Shown: positions 1 to 8,523, counted from the first letter of the stretch. The stretch: DNA of 64,000 bases from Orlajensenia sp001423545 (GCA_001423545.1 LMOK01000003.1:124001-188000), one strand, 5' to 3'. Notes: generated by a model from the sequence alone, not told the origin. Made by a program: numbers and translations.

Positions 1-106
1 CAAGCACCGCAGGCCCGAAATAGTGAGCTACCCGACCACTCGGCACCTCTCCCCTGATGGCGGATCCGGACCCGTCCGCAGCCTCCTTGATTTTCCGGGC
101 GCTCAC
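1..106 (-). CDS. N-terminus of next polysaccharide-operon gene (partial), possible glycosyltransferase
   Basis: The frame opens with GTG at 106 and stays open for 35 codons to the window edge. The GTG overlaps the flippase stop codon in a GTGA arrangement, the same kind of coupling seen along this operon, and GGAGG lies just inside the frame. The visible peptide has a polar first 25 residues and then reads GRVAHYFGPAVL, which resembles the first beta-strand of a GT-B glycosyltransferase. That resemblance is weak and the product cannot be named with confidence. The position at the 3' end of the visible operon suggests a further polysaccharide gene. Confidence 0.45.
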   Translation of the reverse strand, partial: MSARKIKEAADGSGSAIRGEVPSGRVAHYFGPAVL

Positions 107-1404
107 TTCAGTTCCTCATTCACGGAGACGGCGGGCGCAGCAATGATCCGGTCCGCACGATTTGCGCGCCGCAGGCTCAGCACGAGGAGAACCACGTAGG
201 CGACGACCTGCACCGTTGTCATACACAGCAGTGCATAAACGAACTCCAGGTCGAGCGCGAAGGGCACGACCACGGCGCCAATGGTTCCGATTGCGCGGCT
301 CACGTCCCACACCAGCTGGGTCTTCTGATGCCCAAGGATCACGAGCGAGCGCGAAATCGGCGAGATCGCGAACTGGGTCGCATAGGCAACGATGAGGATC
401 TGCGCATACACTCCCGCCATTTCCCACTGCGCCCCAAAAACAACGGAGAACAATTGCGGGCCGAAAAGGAGTACGACGGCGGTCGGGATCGCAGCGACCA
501 ACGCCAGCCGCCAACTCACCGTTCGGATGAGTTTGGCAAGACCGCTACCGCCTTCTCTTAGGGAAGCGGAGAATGTGCCCTCGAAGTACTGACTGACGGC
601 GTCCACAACGATCCCGACAGGCGCAGCCAGTACCCGCAGCGTGAGCGCATAAAGGCCGGCGGCAGGAGACGCATAGAGCGTGATGATGAGAATGACCGGT
701 AGCTGCAGTCCCAAGGTGTTGATCAGGCGAGACCATGTGTTGACCAGTGGGAACCGTCGATACGTGCGCGCGGTCGCCCACATTCCCGAACTCGTTCCAC
801 TCATCAAATGCTTCGGGCGTAGCTGCCGCGCCAGGCCGAGCAGGCCAGCGGCACGGCCCGTGGCAGGGCTGATGGCGAGCCCAATGGAGCCCACCCCGAG
901 CAAGCCGAGTCCCACGCTAGATGCGGCCTGAGCCAGACCTTGGAGTGCGTTTCGCCAACCGAGTTCCCCGTATCGCTGATGGCGCACCACCCATGAGGAG
1001 CCAATCCCGAACAAGCCGATGAGCACGACCGTGACCGGTGTCACCCACCAGTCATCGTCGAATAGGTCACTGCCCAGTATCGATGCCATTTCAGCACGGA
1101 AGATATAGGCAAGCGCAGTCACGATCGCCCCGACGACAACAACGCTCAGGAGGCCGAGACGGACCAGATTCGCGGCGTCCTCGTCTCGCCTCGGAATGAC
1201 GATCGCACGCTCCCATGAGAGCGTGACCAGGCAGGCCAAGACCGCTGAGACCGCAACCACCGCGGCTAGAGAGGCGAAATCCTCAGGGGTATACAACCGA
1301 GTGAGCAGCGGTGATACCGCAAGCAGCGTTCCCTGCCCAACGAGGCTTCCGAGCAGGATCTTTGCGATATGGGCTCGCCCGATTATGCCCCGGATACGCT
1401 TCAG
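103..1404 (-). CDS. Oligosaccharide flippase (Wzx/MATE-like), probable CTG start
   Basis: Multi-span membrane protein of about 433 aa that should flip undecaprenyl-linked oligosaccharide to the outer face of the membrane. Hydrophobic helices alternate with short basic loops throughout, and the start matches the usual flippase opening, with GSLVGQGTLLAVSPLLTRLY followed by TPEDF. The only ATG/GTG/TTG codon available in frame is a TTG at 1296, which would remove the whole first helix. The frame is open upstream, and a CTG at 1404-1402 overlaps the stop codon of the preceding glycosyltransferase as CTGA, with GGAG ten bases before it. I therefore extend the gene to the CTG. A sequencing error at the junction is the alternative. 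Confidence 0.8.
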   Translation of the reverse strand: MKRIRGIIGRAHIAKILLGSLVGQGTLLAVSPLLTRLYTPEDFASLAAVVAVSAVLACLVTLSWERAIVIPRRDEDAANLVRLGLLSVVVVGAIVTALAYIFRAEMASILGSDLFDDDWWVTPVTVVLIGLFGIGSSWVVRHQRYGELGWRNALQGLAQAASSVGLGLLGVGSIGLAISPATGRAAGLLGLARQLRPKHLMSGTSSGMWATARTYRRFPLVNTWSRLINTLGLQLPVILIITLYASPAAGLYALTLRVLAAPVGIVVDAVSQYFEGTFSASLREGGSGLAKLIRTVSWRLALVAAIPTAVVLLFGPQLFSVVFGAQWEMAGVYAQILIVAYATQFAISPISRSLVILGHQKTQLVWDVSRAIGTIGAVVVPFALDLEFVYALLCMTTVQVVAYVVLLVLSLRRANRADRIIAAPAVSVNEELK

Positions 1405-2522
1405 GATGATCGCACTCCGCGAGTCGTATCGTAGGCGCTCAACAGCACGGGCACCTCGTGCCCCCAGTTGAGGCGCGTCTCGGCCAGGTGCCTCGCATTC
1501 CTGCCGTGACTCGTGAGCAATTCCGGATCATGTGCGTACCGCTCCAGCGCTTGAGCGATCGACGCTGGCGACGTCTCATCAACCAGCATCCCGCACTCGC
1601 TGCCCTCGACGATGGACCTCCACAGCGGGAAGTCCGAGGCGATCACCGGCATGCCCGCCGCGAAGTATTCGAACATCTTGGTCGGCAGGGATTCGCGGTA
1701 AGCCGGCGAATCCTGAAGAACCGAAAGCCCGACCCTGGACTCCAGCAGCAGATCCCGTGCCTCGACCGGGCCGACTTGGCCATGGTAGTTCACCCTCTGA
1801 TAGGCAGTGAGATCGTTGCTATCTCTCATCGACTCGTCGAGTGGTCCTGCCAGCTCCAGCGTCCACCCTGCGGGGAAGGCCTCATTCTCGGTCGCCGCGA
1901 TCATCTGCGCCGAACCACGCAAGGGGCCGATACCGCCGACGTACACGACTCCCTCTGGTCGCTCGACCAGCGGTACGGCATGCAGTTCTTCACTTCGAAG
2001 AGGTGGATAGTTGTGCACGACACTCACCTTGCCAGCCGGAAAACGGTCAGCGATCGTCTCAGTAGCCGCAATGATGTGATTGGCGCTCCGGGCTAGCCGG
2101 ATTATGCCGCCTGCCAGACTCCGCAACATGACAGTGCCCAAACCCCTCGCGTAGGGTTTGTTGGATACCTGCTCGGGAAGGTCTTCGTGGGCGTCATAGA
2201 TGACTTTCCTGCCTGCGATGCGGAGCAGCGGGATCCAAACTGCCAGTTCGGGATCATGACAGTGGACGATGCGGGCGCCGCTTCTCAGCGCCCGATAGAC
2301 GGCCCTGGCGGCGCCTACCGACATCCGTTTCAGGCGCCTCGTTCGTGGCAGTGCGATGACCTCCACACCGGTGACGGGCCCGTCGATCGCGCTCTCAACC
2401 GCGATGAGGGTGACCTTATATCCGGCGTCGACCAACGAGACGCACTCTCGGTAGTGGATGCGGTTGTCTGTCCACGGGTGAGCAGAGCTCACGTGCACGA
2501 TATGAACTGCCCGGGACGTCAT
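1401..2522 (-). CDS. Glycosyltransferase family 4 (GT-B)
   Basis: 373 aa. Transfers a sugar from a nucleotide donor to the growing lipid-linked oligosaccharide on the cytoplasmic side. The N-terminal half begins VHIVHVSSAHPWTDNRI and carries the acceptor-side Rossmann domain. The C-terminal half carries the donor site with the conserved PTKMFEYFAAGMPVIASDFP segment (residues about 295-315), typical of the GT4 EX7E region. It overlaps the upstream glycosyltransferase by four bases (ATGA) and its stop overlaps the flippase start. Donor and acceptor cannot be read from sequence. Confidence 0.88.
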   Translation of the reverse strand: MTSRAVHIVHVSSAHPWTDNRIHYRECVSLVDAGYKVTLIAVESAIDGPVTGVEVIALPRTRRLKRMSVGAARAVYRALRSGARIVHCHDPELAVWIPLLRIAGRKVIYDAHEDLPEQVSNKPYARGLGTVMLRSLAGGIIRLARSANHIIAATETIADRFPAGKVSVVHNYPPLRSEELHAVPLVERPEGVVYVGGIGPLRGSAQMIAATENEAFPAGWTLELAGPLDESMRDSNDLTAYQRVNYHGQVGPVEARDLLLESRVGLSVLQDSPAYRESLPTKMFEYFAAGMPVIASDFPLWRSIVEGSECGMLVDETSPASIAQALERYAHDPELLTSHGRNARHLAETRLNWGHEVPVLLSAYDTTRGVRSS

Positions 2523-3808
2523 CGGACGTTCTCTCCTTCTTTCGGTGCCTGCAGATGCCCGGCCGAACCTGGGTCAATCGACTCGTTCAGGGCGCTGGCG
2601 AGAAGACCGGAAAGAACCTCGTACGAGTAGTGCTCGCGCACGTGCTTCATCCCGTTGACTCCGAGCCGGGTCCGTTCTTCCGGCGATTCGGTCGCCATGG
2701 CGATCATGGCTGAAGCCAGTGCTTCTGGCTCATCGGCCGCTACCAGCGGACCTGCACCAGCCTCCTGAACCGGATTGTTGCTGGCGTTCGATGCGAAGAT
2801 CACCGGTCGGCCCGCCATCATGTAGTCGAAGAGCTTGTTGAGGCTGATCCCGTAGCGGTAGACACGATTGTCGTGGAGGGCGGCGACAAGACAATCTGCT
2901 TCTCTCGCTCGCGCCAGCACCGCGGAGCGCGGGATCTCGGGTTCGAAGTTGATTCTCTGCGCTGAGGAGAGCTTTGCAGCCATGGATTCGAGCGCGGGCT
3001 TCTGGGGCCCTCCGCCGACCAGACGCAATCTCATGTCGAGGTCCGGGCGTTTGGCGGATGCCAAGTCGAAGGCCTCCAAGATGTCGTCAATTGCGTTCGA
3101 GTGGTTGTGCGAGCCGAGGTACATGAACGTGAAGGACCCGTGCTCCTCCGGAACGATGGTCTCCTCGACAGTGGTATCCACACCGTTGGGAATCCATGCG
3201 AAGGGCACTCCTGACAGGTCGTGCGCATCGAGGTAGCCACGGACGCCCGGAAGCGGAGAGATCACAAGGGCAGCTCTGCGGGACAGCGTCACCGAGAGAC
3301 GGTTCACGGAGCGCGCGAAGATGCCGCCCGGCTTGACCTTTCCCAGATCGATCAGCACGTCCGGCCAGACGTCGCGGATCTCGAAGACGAAGGGAACGCT
3401 GTGACGCCGAGCCAGCCGGGCCCCAGCCCAGGCGGCAAGAAGGTGGACGGTGCTTCCGATGACGACGTCCGGCTTCGGCAGTCCGCGTGTAGTGCTCGGC
3501 CGGATCAGGTTGAGTGCGAAGGCGCCCATACCGATCATTCGCAACGCCGGGCTCGATCGATAGGCGTTCGTGCGGATCCAGAGAGTGTCGACGCCGAGCT
3601 CGCGACCCCGACGCCGGAGGTGTCTCCCAGACAACCGCTGCTCGCCGCGATGGTTCGTGCTGGCGACGATCACTGTGCCCGACCAGTTGTAGAGAGGAAG
3701 GAAACGGGCGAATGCGAGATGCCGTCCCTCACTGCCATCCTTCGAGGGGAGGGCACCATGGTGGTTGACAATCCAGACCTGGCGAGAAGCACTCTTGGCG
3801 CTATCCAC
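2519..3808 (-). CDS. Glycosyltransferase family 4, WbuB-like
   Basis: About 429 aa from a GTG at 3808, chosen because AGGAAG lies nine bases upstream and the family opening VWIVNHHGALPSKDG follows after ten residues. A longer frame to 3874 would run into the FnlA remnant. The acceptor domain is followed by FEIRDVWPDVL and WIPNGVD, then a donor site with LFDYMMAGRPVIFASN. These segments are typical of WbuB-type transferases, which in known O-antigen clusters add N-acetylfucosamine and sit beside fnlA-fnlB-fnlC. Here only a piece of fnlA remains upstream, so the present donor is uncertain. Confidence 0.82.
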   Translation of the reverse strand: MDSAKSASRQVWIVNHHGALPSKDGSEGRHLAFARFLPLYNWSGTVIVASTNHRGEQRLSGRHLRRRGRELGVDTLWIRTNAYRSSPALRMIGMGAFALNLIRPSTTRGLPKPDVVIGSTVHLLAAWAGARLARRHSVPFVFEIRDVWPDVLIDLGKVKPGGIFARSVNRLSVTLSRRAALVISPLPGVRGYLDAHDLSGVPFAWIPNGVDTTVEETIVPEEHGSFTFMYLGSHNHSNAIDDILEAFDLASAKRPDLDMRLRLVGGGPQKPALESMAAKLSSAQRINFEPEIPRSAVLARAREADCLVAALHDNRVYRYGISLNKLFDYMMAGRPVIFASNASNNPVQEAGAGPLVAADEPEALASAMIAMATESPEERTRLGVNGMKHVREHYSYEVLSGLLASALNESIDPGSAGHLQAPKEGENVR

Positions 3809-3852
3809 TGCTAACTTCTTCCTTCGTCTCGGCGTCACGGTTAGTGATGATT

Positions 3853-4023
3853 TCACGTGCGAACGCGCCGGCAACGGCCAATCCGCACCTCGCCTATGCC
3901 CTCGGTGAGCAGCTTCTGCGCAACCGCATGGCCGAAGGATCCGGTGCCGCCGGTGACCAGCACCTTCTTGCCGGAGTATTGATCTGATTCAGCGTGGTTC
4001 ACAGCTTTGTCTTCCTTTTTCAT
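3853..4023 (-). pseudogene. Truncated FnlA/CapD-type UDP-GlcNAc dehydratase/epimerase (N-terminal 56 codons)
   Basis: From ATG 4023 (or GTG 4002) the frame encodes a polar lead and then GKKVLVTGGTGSFGHAVAQK, the dinucleotide-binding GXXGXXG start of the CapD/FnlA dehydratase family, and continues LLTEGIGEVRI. The family would go on with FSRDE and roughly 280 more residues. Instead the frame reads eight unrelated codons and stops at 3853. This looks like a deletion scar. The ATG has GGAAG-like sequence nearby and overlaps the preceding 50-aa ORF, so it was once a coupled operon gene. Confidence 0.8.
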
Positions 4024-4141
4024 TTCGGACGTATGCGTCTACAAGGATTCTTGCGATCTCACCCACACCGTGCGTTCTCTGTATCGTCTGCTCATACGTG
4101 CCCACCCGGGTGGCAACGTCGCCCGCATTATTTGTTGTCAT
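3989..4141 (-). CDS. Short ORF of unknown function, coupled to the acetyltransferase gene
   Basis: A 50-codon frame starts with ATG at 4141, overlapping the acetyltransferase stop codon as ATGA, and ends at 3989 inside the start of the FnlA remnant. The peptide begins MTTNNAGDVATRVGTYEQ, is charged and predicted helical, and has no membrane segment. I recognise no family. The ATGA coupling argues for translation. It may be a small gene in its own right or the leftover start of a larger gene cut by the same event that truncated FnlA. Confidence 0.4.
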   Translation of the reverse strand: MTTNNAGDVATRVGTYEQTIQRTHGVGEIARILVDAYVRNEKGRQSCEPR

Positions 4142-4677
4142 GAGGTTGGACGGCGCGCTTCATATTCGGAGCGCAGGATTCCGACCTGAACGAGGTCGTG
4201 ATAGTCGCCGGAACGCCACACGTGCGAGCGCAACCGACCCTCAACCGACCAACCGGCCTTGCGAACAAAGAGCGCCAGCGAGGCGTCGTTGTCGTCCAGA
4301 ATCGTGCTGTGCAGTCGGTTCAATCCCACGTCGTTGAAAGCGAAGTCCATGATCGCGTCCACGACGGCGATTCCCAGACCTCGTCCCCTGACATCAGGTC
4401 TTCCACCCAACTTGACGGCGACGAGTGCGGTGCGGTTGTGCCAATCGACTTCCCATAGGCCCGCCATACCCGCTGGGCCGTTCTCGTCCTCGGCGATAAA
4501 GCGGTGCACCGATGAGTCCGTGTCAGCTCGATCGAACCATTTTTCTTGCCCCGCGAGTGACAGCGGCCAGTCCCAACCCACGACTTTCGCCCGCACAACC
4601 GGGTCATTTGCGAGGTCTCGGAGAAATTCCAGATCCTCGCGCTCGACAGGACGCAGCCGCATCTTATTATTTGTCAT
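4138..4677 (-). CDS. GNAT N-acetyltransferase (RimJ/RimL type), probable amino-sugar acetyltransferase
   Basis: About 179 aa. The start at 4677 is preceded by GGAGGAG at good spacing, and an in-frame ATG seven codons upstream is less well placed. The sequence shows the GNAT fold: MRLRPVEREDLEFLRDLAND at the start, then VAVKLGGRPDVRGRGLGIAV (acetyl-CoA pyrophosphate loop RGRGLG) and NRLHSTILDDNDASLALFVR. It lies directly after the priming sugar transferase and in the same operon as a 4,6-dehydratase and an aminotransferase. Acetylation of the amino group made by that aminotransferase is the most likely role, replacing the hexapeptide-repeat PglD of other bacillosamine pathways. The substrate is inference. 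Confidence 0.82.
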   Translation of the reverse strand: MTNNKMRLRPVEREDLEFLRDLANDPVVRAKVVGWDWPLSLAGQEKWFDRADTDSSVHRFIAEDENGPAGMAGLWEVDWHNRTALVAVKLGGRPDVRGRGLGIAVVDAIMDFAFNDVGLNRLHSTILDDNDASLALFVRKAGWSVEGRLRSHVWRSGDYHDLVQVGILRSEYEARRPTS

Positions 4678-5311
4678 TTCTCTCCTCCGGTTGAGCATGA
4701 CCGAGGTCGTCCACGTCCGCTACGGTCTGATCGTGCCGGATTCCCCGGCCACCGAAAACTGTCGCTATCGTCGCGAACAATATCTTCAGGTCCAAAATCG
4801 GGCTGATGTTCTCCACGTACTCGACGTCGGCAACGATCCGCGTGCTCCACGGCGCATCGTTCCTGTACCTGACCTGGGCCAGTCCCGTCACTCCTGGAGG
4901 GACATCCACGCGGTGCTTTTGAAATTCCGTGTATCGGGCGTATTGCGACGGCAGAGCGGGCCGTGGCCCTACGTATGACATCTCCCCGCGGATGATGTTC
5001 AACAATTGTGGGATCTCGTCGATGCTTGTCCGACGCAGGAACTTACCCAGCGGCGGAATGAGGTCGAGTTCAGGCGGCATGTAGCCACCACCGGCCTGCT
5101 CCGCGCCGTGGACCATCGTCCGGAACTTGAATAGACGGAAAGGGCGACCGTTACGCCCGACACGAGCTTGCGTGAAGAGGACGGGACTACCCATCGAGCC
5201 CTTTACGATGATCGACGTCGCAACGACAAGGGGAAGCGCCAAAACGAGCAGCATCACAGCCGAAAGCCGTTCGATCGGCACCCTCACCGCAAGATATCGG
5301 TCGCCTCTCAC
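4667..5311 (-). CDS. Priming glycosyl-1-phosphate transferase (bacterial sugar transferase, PglC-like)
   Basis: 214 aa. Loads the first sugar-1-phosphate onto undecaprenyl phosphate at the membrane. It has one N-terminal hydrophobic segment (AVMLLVLALPLVVATSIIV), then RLFKFRTMVHGAE and TSIDEIPQLLNIIRGEMSYV followed by GPRP, the signature of the family. The size and single membrane segment match the small PglC class and not the five-helix WbaP class. The start overlaps the FemAB-like gene by four bases (ATGA). With the dehydratase and aminotransferase in the same operon it suggests a diacetamido-trideoxyhexose-1-phosphate substrate (inference). Confidence 0.92.
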   Translation of the reverse strand: MRGDRYLAVRVPIERLSAVMLLVLALPLVVATSIIVKGSMGSPVLFTQARVGRNGRPFRLFKFRTMVHGAEQAGGGYMPPELDLIPPLGKFLRRTSIDEIPQLLNIIRGEMSYVGPRPALPSQYARYTEFQKHRVDVPPGVTGLAQVRYRNDAPWSTRIVADVEYVENISPILDLKILFATIATVFGGRGIRHDQTVADVDDLGHAQPEERNDK

Positions 5312-6333
5312 GATGGTTGAATCGCAAACGCTGGGAAGAAGCCCTGGGCCAGGAGTGCGGATGGAGCCGTACTCAGTTCCTTCGCCCGTTTGTCGATGAG
5401 ACTCAGGTATCGGTCTTCGTCGACGATAAGGCGGCCGATCCTGAAATCCATGTCTTCGCTCCCGAAGCTCGATTTGAATTTATGCAACGAGTCGCGATCG
5501 GAGCGCCCTCCGCCTAGATGCACAGCCGTCCTCCCCACTCGTTGAGCGTGTTCCATGATTCCCCAGACCAGAAGGTTGTTGGCGCCAGATCGGGCTGCCT
5601 CAGGATCGGAACCTGCGAGGTGATAATGGACGACTGTCGGGTCGAGCAAGACGAGTGCCGCAGCCACCGTCTCCCCGCGCGAGTCGACCACGGAGGCGAC
5701 GTGGAGACGGGAGCCAAGCTCTGAGAGCCTCGAGAAGTACGAGTCATCAAATCGGTATCTATCGGCCGCACCAAGTCGGTCCATCGTTGAGTCATATAGT
5801 CGGCGGAATCGCCGCATGGAATCGGACTGAGCCCCGTCGATCTGAGTCACCGCGACCTGCATTCCCGTGTTGGAAGCCTTCCTGATGGCCGTACGCGCCC
5901 GCCCCGCCATTCGATCCCACATCGCGTCGCTCGCGTCCACGTGCACCAGACAGGTGGACGAAACCCTCTGCACCTCGAGACCAGGCAGCCCATCGAGACG
6001 CGCGTCCGGAGCGAAGGGCGCGAATCTGAGAAAGACGGTTACGATTCCCGCGGAGCCGAGCGCGGCGAGGGACGCCTGCCAATACGCGTCGATCTCTGAG
6101 CGACTCAAGTCTGGATCTGCCCATACGCCTGCATAGCCATTAGGAGTGCTAGCAAATTTCACGCCATAGGCTAGTTCCGTGACTACGAGAGGGATCTGCC
6201 AACGGCCGTCCGCAGAACTCAGGCTGACCCAATACGCGCTCGCCGAACCGGTCGCATCCGCCTGACCGTAGGCCGTTGTGAAGTACACGCTCGGCGGCCC
6301 GATCGCCGCATTCTTCATCGCGATATCGATCAT
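5308..6333 (-). CDS. FemAB/GNAT-superfamily acyltransferase-like protein
   Basis: 341 aa. It has the tandem-GNAT layout of FemAB and BioF2-like proteins: an N-terminal half ending near LEVQRVSSTCLVHVDASDA, a RTAIRKASNTGM segment and a C-terminal half with VVHYHLAGSDPEAARSGANN and HLGGGRSDRDSLHKFKSSFG. Related proteins in polysaccharide clusters are thought to attach aminoacyl or acyl groups to glycans or to peptidoglycan. The gene overlaps its neighbours by four bases on each side. It is paired with the aminotransferase-like gene upstream, and the two probably act together, but neither substrate is visible. Confidence 0.72.
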   Translation of the reverse strand: MIDIAMKNAAIGPPSVYFTTAYGQADATGSASAYWVSLSSADGRWQIPLVVTELAYGVKFASTPNGYAGVWADPDLSRSEIDAYWQASLAALGSAGIVTVFLRFAPFAPDARLDGLPGLEVQRVSSTCLVHVDASDAMWDRMAGRARTAIRKASNTGMQVAVTQIDGAQSDSMRRFRRLYDSTMDRLGAADRYRFDDSYFSRLSELGSRLHVASVVDSRGETVAAALVLLDPTVVHYHLAGSDPEAARSGANNLLVWGIMEHAQRVGRTAVHLGGGRSDRDSLHKFKSSFGSEDMDFRIGRLIVDEDRYLSLIDKRAKELSTAPSALLAQGFFPAFAIQPS

Positions 6334-7385
6334 GTGATGGCCACCCTGATGGCATCCGACAATCGCCGCATGTCTGCCGGGCCGTAGCGGTGGTCCACCG
6401 GCAAAGAGATGAGATCATCCCTCCACGGCTCGGCCTCGTCCATGAAGGAGGGCCGCGGCCAGTGGATGGGGCAGAATATTCGATGATCGGAGAGTCTTCG
6501 CTGAAGTTCACCGGGATTCGGGACGCTCACAACCAAATGAGACGGAACGCTACGGGAGGCCTGGCTCACCACCTGGAGATCGCCCCAGGACCTCAATTGC
6601 GCTGACAACTCGGAATGATTCTCAGTGCGTCGGGCGACCATCCCCTCGAAGTCCATCCGTTGAATAGCGGCCAGAGTGCGTGTGGATGCACCGCGAGGCT
6701 CACTTGAAGACTCCAGTCCCGCGTTCGCGGACCGGAACAGGCCTGGCCTCGACGGCCTGTCGGCTTCCAAATCGCCGAGCTTCTCGTCCATCGGTGACCA
6801 TCGTGCACCAGCGCCGATTCCTCGTGCGATTGAGCCACGAAGGGTGCCGTTTAGACCTCTCAAGTACGCACCATCTGCGACGGGCAGCAGTTTGCGCATA
6901 CTTCCGAAGGAGTAGTCGGCGTCGACGGCACCGCCTGGGCGGAATACCCGATGGGTCTCGTCCTCCACGACGACGACGGACTGCTCGCGGAGTTCTTTGG
7001 CCAATCGGCGATGTGCGTCATCGGGCTGGCTGCCGAAGAAGCTCATGAGCACGGCGAGGGCTGGCCCGTTCAGCGCTGCAAGCACCTCACGGCAGGCGGC
7101 CAGATCGAATCTGAGATCCGGCAGCAATGGAAGAAGAAGGATTCTCCATCCACGATCGGTGAACGGCTGCGCCATACTTTCGCAGAAATGAGCCGGCAGC
7201 AGAACCGTGCAAATCCCTGACGCACCTACCTGATCCGCTATCAAGGCAAGTGCCTGGCGCCCAGTTTCCACATAAACCGTCGGGTCGCCGGGCTGAGTTT
7301 CCCACGGAACCGGCGTGGGTCGAGGAGCTGGAATCTCCGACGCGAAATCCGATCCGATCGCGACTTCGGCGTCTGTTTCAGACAT
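6330..7385 (-). CDS. Fold-type I PLP aminotransferase-like protein of unknown substrate
   Basis: 351 aa. It resembles the DegT superfamily only loosely. An N-terminal ETGRQALALIADQ helix is followed by alternating strands, VVVVEDETHRVF (the position of the PLP-contact aspartate segment) and YSFGSMRKLLPVADGAYL, where the lysine after SMR falls at the Schiff-base position. The C-terminal small domain ends CPIHWPRPSF and DHRYGPADMRRL. It overlaps the true DegT aminotransferase by eight bases and the FemAB-like gene by four. It could be an active aminotransferase or a binding paralogue. Divergence from known families makes this one of the less characterised members of the operon. Confidence 0.65.
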   Translation of the reverse strand: MSETDAEVAIGSDFASEIPAPRPTPVPWETQPGDPTVYVETGRQALALIADQVGASGICTVLLPAHFCESMAQPFTDRGWRILLLPLLPDLRFDLAACREVLAALNGPALAVLMSFFGSQPDDAHRRLAKELREQSVVVVEDETHRVFRPGGAVDADYSFGSMRKLLPVADGAYLRGLNGTLRGSIARGIGAGARWSPMDEKLGDLEADRPSRPGLFRSANAGLESSSEPRGASTRTLAAIQRMDFEGMVARRTENHSELSAQLRSWGDLQVVSQASRSVPSHLVVSVPNPGELQRRLSDHRIFCPIHWPRPSFMDEAEPWRDDLISLPVDHRYGPADMRRLSDAIRVAIT

Positions 7386-8523
7386 TCGAAGGGAGCCCCC
7401 GGACGAATTCGGCCACAGAGTCTATGACGCGAGTCCTTTGGTCTGCGGTCAGTGCCGACCCACTTGGAAGGGTCAGACCGTGCCGGAACAACCATTCGGA
7501 AGATCCGTTGACTATCCCGCGACTTCCCGCGAAGACCGGCTGAAGGTGCATCGGCTTCCAGAGGGGACGGCTCTCGATAGCGTCAGCGGCGAAATGAGTG
7601 CGCAAGGCGTCAGGGCTGCCGGGTCCGGTCCCGTCGAAGACTATCGAGGTCAGCCAGACGTTATCCGCCTCGTCGCCAACAGCCCCGAACACCTCGACGC
7701 CTGCCACATTTTCGAAGATCTGCTTATAGACGTCGCGCATAGCCCGCCGGCGGCCGATCATCTCGTCGAGGCGCGAGAGCTGGGCACGGCCGAGGGCAGC
7801 CAGCAGGTTGCTCAGACGGTAGTTGTAACCGATGTCGACGTGCTCGTAGTGCGCGACGGGCTGACGAGCCTGGGTGGCGAGATACCGGGCGTGCTGGGCG
7901 AACTCGCCGTCATCGGTCAGCAGCATGCCGCCGCCCGAGGTGGTCATGATCTTGTTGCCGTTGAACGACACGATGGATGCGCGCCCGAAGCTTCCGGCGG
8001 CGCGACCCCGGTGGGTTGCTCCGAGTGACTCCGCGGCATCCGCCAGCACGGGAACACCGTACCGCTCAGCGATCGACTCGATCGCCGTGTAGTCGACGGC
8101 CTTGCCGAAGAGGTCCACCGGAACGATGGCCGCGACCTTCTCGCCCGCGGCGGTCAGGTTCTGCAGCGCCTCCTCGAGCAGGGCGGGATCCATGTTGCCC
8201 GTGTTGGGCAGGCAGTCGATGAAGTACGGCTCGGCCCCCGTGTAGACGATGGCATTCGCCGTGGCCGCGAACGTCATGGTCGAGGTGAGCACGACGTCGT
8301 CGCGTTGAACGCCGAGACCCAACAGGCCGAGGTGCAGTGCAGCAGTACCCGAGCTCAGCGCGACGGCGTGCGCTACGTCCACCCGCTCGGCGAGCTCGCG
8401 TTCGAAGGCGTCGACGTCGGGTCCGAGGGGAGCCACCCACCCGGAACGGAGAGCAGACACGAGGTACTGCTCCTCGAGTTCGCTCATGTCGGGAGAGGAC
8501 ATGTAGATGCGCTCGGTCGTCAT
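7378..8523 (-). CDS. DegT/DnrJ/EryC1/StrS aminotransferase (sugar 4-aminotransferase, PglE-like)
   Basis: 381 aa from ATG 8523, which overlaps the dehydratase stop as ATGA. A longer frame upstream runs through the dehydratase and is rejected. PLP enzyme that converts the 4-keto sugar to a 4-amino sugar. It begins IYMSSPDMSELEEQYL and carries LSSGTAALHLGLLGLGV near the N-terminus, VLADAAESLGATHRGR, and the Schiff-base lysine in VSFNGNKIMTTSGGGML, followed by IGYNYRLSNLLAALGRAQL. All are standard DegT landmarks. Placement directly after a PglF-type dehydratase makes a UDP-2-acetamido-4-keto-trideoxyglucose substrate likely. Confidence 0.93.
   Translation of the reverse strand: MTTERIYMSSPDMSELEEQYLVSALRSGWVAPLGPDVDAFERELAERVDVAHAVALSSGTAALHLGLLGLGVQRDDVVLTSTMTFAATANAIVYTGAEPYFIDCLPNTGNMDPALLEEALQNLTAAGEKVAAIVPVDLFGKAVDYTAIESIAERYGVPVLADAAESLGATHRGRAAGSFGRASIVSFNGNKIMTTSGGGMLLTDDGEFAQHARYLATQARQPVAHYEHVDIGYNYRLSNLLAALGRAQLSRLDEMIGRRRAMRDVYKQIFENVAGVEVFGAVGDEADNVWLTSIVFDGTGPGSPDALRTHFAADAIESRPLWKPMHLQPVFAGSRGIVNGSSEWLFRHGLTLPSGSALTADQRTRVIDSVAEFVRGLPSNV

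Noticed and set aside
1294..1296. TTG 1296 as the flippase start
   Set aside because: It would remove the first membrane helix and conserved GSLVGQG segment that is encoded in frame just upstream, and it has no ribosome-binding site.
3853..4023. Intact small NAD-binding protein
   Set aside because: The glycine-rich start matches the first 50 residues of a 330-residue family, and the sequence leaves the family abruptly before the stop.
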